From NCBI GenBank assembly GCA_958349075.1, contig CATWBR010000172.1, positions 1 through 8,758 on the forward strand: a DNA stretch of 8,758 nucleotides, read 5' to 3'. The notes beneath the pieces are model-generated. The model was not told where the DNA came from, made no database searches, and worked only from the letters and a program-made list of their open reading frames with translations. Positions 6,590 through 8,758 of this stretch are shown one piece after another. Position 1 is the stretch's first letter. Each line of letters starts with the position of its first letter. Source of the DNA: an uncultured Clostridium sp. (GTDB taxonomy: Bacteria > Bacillota > Clostridia > Lachnospirales > Lachnospiraceae). A program made the position numbers and the translations under genes.

Positions 6590-7757
6590 TTTAGCCCTGA
6601 AAAGCATATGGAGTAATAAAATGCGTTCGTTCCTGACGATGCTTGGAATCATCATCGGTGTTGCGGCCGTGATTATCCTGGTCGGCCTGGTCAATGGACA
6701 GATGTCGTATATGACGGAGAGTTTTTCCAGCATGGGCACCAACCAGATATCGGTCAATCTGGTGAATCTGAGCACCCGCTCGGTATCCGTCGACCAGATG
6801 TATGAATTCTATGAGGAAAATGAGTCATATTTCGACCAGATGTCACCGAATGTCAGTGTCAACGGAACGGTAAAATCGGGAAATGAGTCCCTGACCAGCA
6901 CATCGATCACCGGCGTCAGCGAAGAATATCTGGATTTGAAGAGCCAGGAGCTCCAACAGGGGCGTTTTATCCAGTACTCCGATATTTTATCCAGACAGAA
7001 AGTCTGTGTTATCGGATATTATCTCGCCACAGAGTTCTATGGAGGAGCCGACAAGGCCATCGGGCAGACGCTCAAGGTCAACGGTGAGGCATACGAGATC
7101 GTGGGCAGTGTGGAGCGCCAGACCAGTGAGAGCGATTCGGTGGATGAGGGAGGAAGTGATGATTTTATCTATATTCCCTACACAGCCGCGATGAAGCTGT
7201 CCAGAAACGGGACGATCAACAATTATATTTTCACGACTAAGAATGCAGGAGATACCGAGACGGTGAAAGCACTTTTCGATGCGTTTCTCTACCCGATTTT
7301 CAAGAATGAGGATTTGTACACGGTCACAGCCATGAGCGAGCTCTTAGATTCCCTGAACTCCATGATAGCGATGATGTCCATGGTGCTCGGAGGAATTGCC
7401 GGGATTTCCCTGCTGGTGGCAGGCGTCGGCGTAATGAACATTATGCTGGTGTCCGTGACGGAGAGGACGAGGGAAATCGGAATCAGAAAATCCCTGGGAG
7501 CGAAAAGGCGGACGATCATGCAGCAGTTTGTAATAGAGGCCGCCGTGACAAGCTCCATCGGCGGTGTGATAGGAATCGCGCTGGGCTGCGTGCTGACCGG
7601 CGTCATCGGGAAACTGATGGGAATGACGGCAGTACCGACGGCCGGGTCGATTCTCATTTCCTTCAGTGTGTCGGTGGGAATCGGGCTGCTGTTCGGGTAT
7701 ATGCCTGCGGCCCGTGCGGCCCGCCTGAATCCGATTGAGGCGCTGAGAAGTGAGTAG
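6573..7757 (+). CDS. ABC transporter permease, MacB/YknZ type (FtsX fold)
   Basis: A 394-residue permease with the four-helix MacB layout: TM1 about 20-40 (MLGIIIGVAAVIILVGLV), a large extracellular domain (about 43-262), then TM2 (about 264-293), TM3 (about 320-345) and TM4 (about 358-378). The intracellular coupling segment VTERTREIGIRKSLGAKRR and the ending ARLNPIEALRSE are hallmarks of this family. Family members act by mechanotransmission: ATP-driven movement of the extracellular domain is passed to the adaptor. ATG 6573 is chosen because MRQSFNLALKSIWSNKMRSF matches family N-termini; ATG 6561 (four residues longer) is possible, while starts near 6489 or 6537 would run far into the ATPase gene. 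It is last in the operon. Candidate substrates by analogy with YknXYZ include antimicrobial peptides or toxic metabolites, but this is inference. Confidence 0.93.
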   Translation: MRQSFNLALKSIWSNKMRSFLTMLGIIIGVAAVIILVGLVNGQMSYMTESFSSMGTNQISVNLVNLSTRSVSVDQMYEFYEENESYFDQMSPNVSVNGTVKSGNESLTSTSITGVSEEYLDLKSQELQQGRFIQYSDILSRQKVCVIGYYLATEFYGGADKAIGQTLKVNGEAYEIVGSVERQTSESDSVDEGGSDDFIYIPYTAAMKLSRNGTINNYIFTTKNAGDTETVKALFDAFLYPIFKNEDLYTVTAMSELLDSLNSMIAMMSMVLGGIAGISLLVAGVGVMNIMLVSVTERTREIGIRKSLGAKRRTIMQQFVIEAAVTSSIGGVIGIALGCVLTGVIGKLMGMTAVPTAGSILISFSVSVGIGLLFGYMPAARAARLNPIEALRSE

Positions 7758-7766
7758 CGGGAGTGG

Positions 7767-7802
7767 ATAACAGCGGCTGTTATGTGACAGATGCGGCCGC
7801 AT
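7767..7802. repeat. Two adjacent perfect dyads between convergent genes
   Basis: ATAACAG-CGG-CTGTTAT (7767-7783) is a perfect 7-bp inverted repeat with a 3-base loop, and ATGCGGCCGCAT (7791-7802) is a perfect 12-bp palindrome. GACAG (7786-7790) and CTGTC (7807-7811) flank the second one asymmetrically. They fill most of the 78 bases between the permease stop and the stop of the convergent GNAT gene. They may serve as a bidirectional transcription end, although no T tract follows on either strand. Confidence 0.6.
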
Positions 7803-7835
7803 TGTGCTGTCTGCTTCCGTCAGCGTTTCTGGCGG

Positions 7836-8744
7836 TTACGCGTGGGAGAGTTCCGGAAACATATTGGTTCCCAATATTACTTTTGCCTCTACAGAGCTTT
7901 CATTCATTGCGGAGTGAAGGAGGAAGAGAGTGGTGTCCTCCTCCTTGTGCTCCTGCCGGATGAATGGCTCTTTCTCTTTTGGAGTGAAGCCGAGGATGAC
8001 GGTATCGGTTTCCTGCTTACGGAGGGACTTAAGTATTTCTTCAAGCGGAGTGTCTGTTTTTCCGAAGATGTCGTGGCAGTACACCCGGCCGGGGGCTGAG
8101 GAGGCGAAGATGAGGACGCCGTCTTTTTCGGAGAAAACGATATTATCCCGGAAGACTCCGCCTGCGTAGAAATCAAAGACTGCCCGGTTTTCAATCATGG
8201 TGAAATCTGAGAACGGATTTCCTTCCCTGTATTTTGTTAAAATCACTTCTGCATCCTCCGGGTTTGCCATAAACAGCCTCTTTCCGCAAAAGGCGGCCTG
8301 TCCCGGCTTTTCATAAAGATATTCGGATTCGGTATAGATTTTAAAACCGAATTTAGGGTAAAAATCTAATACGGAGTCATTGGCGAACAGATAGAGAGCG
8401 TCACATTGATCCCGCCACTTTTCAATAACCGCCTCCAGAAGAAAGCGGCAAAGCCCAAGTCCGCGATATTCCTCTTTTGTCATCACGGTACCCAACTGGA
8501 TAAAGAATCTCCTTTGTCCATGAATCAGAAATGGAATCCGGTTCACCGAGACATTGGCACATACGGTATCTCCCGATGCCAGCACATGCGGCTCATATTC
8601 CCCGCCGACTTTGTCAAAACGAATTCCAAAGGTTTCCTCAGCCAACCGGTTAAAACCGGCAAAAAGTTCCGGTTCATCATTCAGAGTGTTACAGAATCGG
8701 TATTCTTTTCCGGATATTACGATGCAGCTGTTATTATCAATCAT
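7836..8744 (-). CDS. GNAT family N-acetyltransferase with an extra C-terminal half
   Basis: A 302-residue predicted cytoplasmic acetyl-CoA-dependent acyltransferase. The N-terminal half (about 1-155) is a GNAT fold. Its beta4 strand and CoA-pyrophosphate loop are seen in IQLGTVMTKEEYRGLGLCRF (82-101), with R94-G95-L96-G97 at the binding site. A motif B-like segment is ALYLFANDSVLDFYPKFGF (116-134). The usual Gly/Ala at the sixth position of the loop motif is Cys99 here. Residues about 160-302 form a second region that I do not recognise; single-domain GNATs are about 140-180 residues. The start at 8744 is supported by GGGGA upstream at the very end of the window (MIDNNSCIVISGKEYRF). It is transcribed toward the exporter operon, so it is a separate unit whose promoter lies outside. 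The acceptor substrate is unknown. Confidence 0.85.
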   Translation of the reverse strand: MIDNNSCIVISGKEYRFCNTLNDEPELFAGFNRLAEETFGIRFDKVGGEYEPHVLASGDTVCANVSVNRIPFLIHGQRRFFIQLGTVMTKEEYRGLGLCRFLLEAVIEKWRDQCDALYLFANDSVLDFYPKFGFKIYTESEYLYEKPGQAAFCGKRLFMANPEDAEVILTKYREGNPFSDFTMIENRAVFDFYAGGVFRDNIVFSEKDGVLIFASSAPGRVYCHDIFGKTDTPLEEILKSLRKQETDTVILGFTPKEKEPFIRQEHKEEDTTLFLLHSAMNESSVEAKVILGTNMFPELSHA

Positions 8745-8758
8745 TTCTATATTTCCCC

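Noticed and set aside
7793..7800. GCGGCCGC as a cloning scar
   Set aside because: It is part of a longer natural palindrome, and a second GCGGCCGC occurs inside the SLH gene (3840-3847) in ordinary coding sequence.
7763..8169. Plus-strand open frames over the minus-strand GNAT gene
   Set aside because: They lie antisense to a gene with clear GNAT motifs, lack ribosome binding sites and show no domain features.

Overview
The window looks like chromosomal DNA from a Gram-positive gut clostridium, most likely a Lachnospiraceae member. This rests on roughly even GC content, strong AGGAGG-type ribosome binding sites, an S-layer-homology (SLH) wall protein, a YozG/DUF2975 regulator pair, and TTG/GTG start options. 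The species is my inference; I could not search a database. I see no mobile element, tRNA, rRNA or CRISPR array.

Left block (1-2699, + strand): the last 29 codons of a DUF2975 membrane protein, a 68-residue YozG-type HTH regulator, and a roughly 11-helix DUF4173/DUF4153-type membrane protein, all tightly packed. A YjjU-type patatin-like lipid hydrolase that appears to start at TTG 1767 follows. The block closes with a convincing intrinsic terminator at 2647-2699.

Middle block (2700-7757, + strand): a gene-free leader of about 300 bases with a weak promoter candidate and two competing hairpins precedes a four-gene operon. The order is a secreted SLH protein, a membrane-anchored HlyD/MacA/YknX-type adaptor, a MacB/LolD/YknY-type ATPase, and a MacB/YknZ-type FtsX-fold permease. 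Spacing is 17 bases, 16 bases and then a 17-base overlap. Together they should form an ATP-driven mechanotransmission-type exporter or extruder. The SLH protein could tie the extracellular part to the cell wall, where a diderm system would use an outer-membrane channel. The adaptor is unusually long and appears to contain two complete adaptor modules in tandem; this is the most interesting feature of the window.

Right block (7758-8758): a short convergent intergenic region with two perfect dyads, then a two-part GNAT acetyltransferase on the minus strand whose start lies 14 bases inside the window end.
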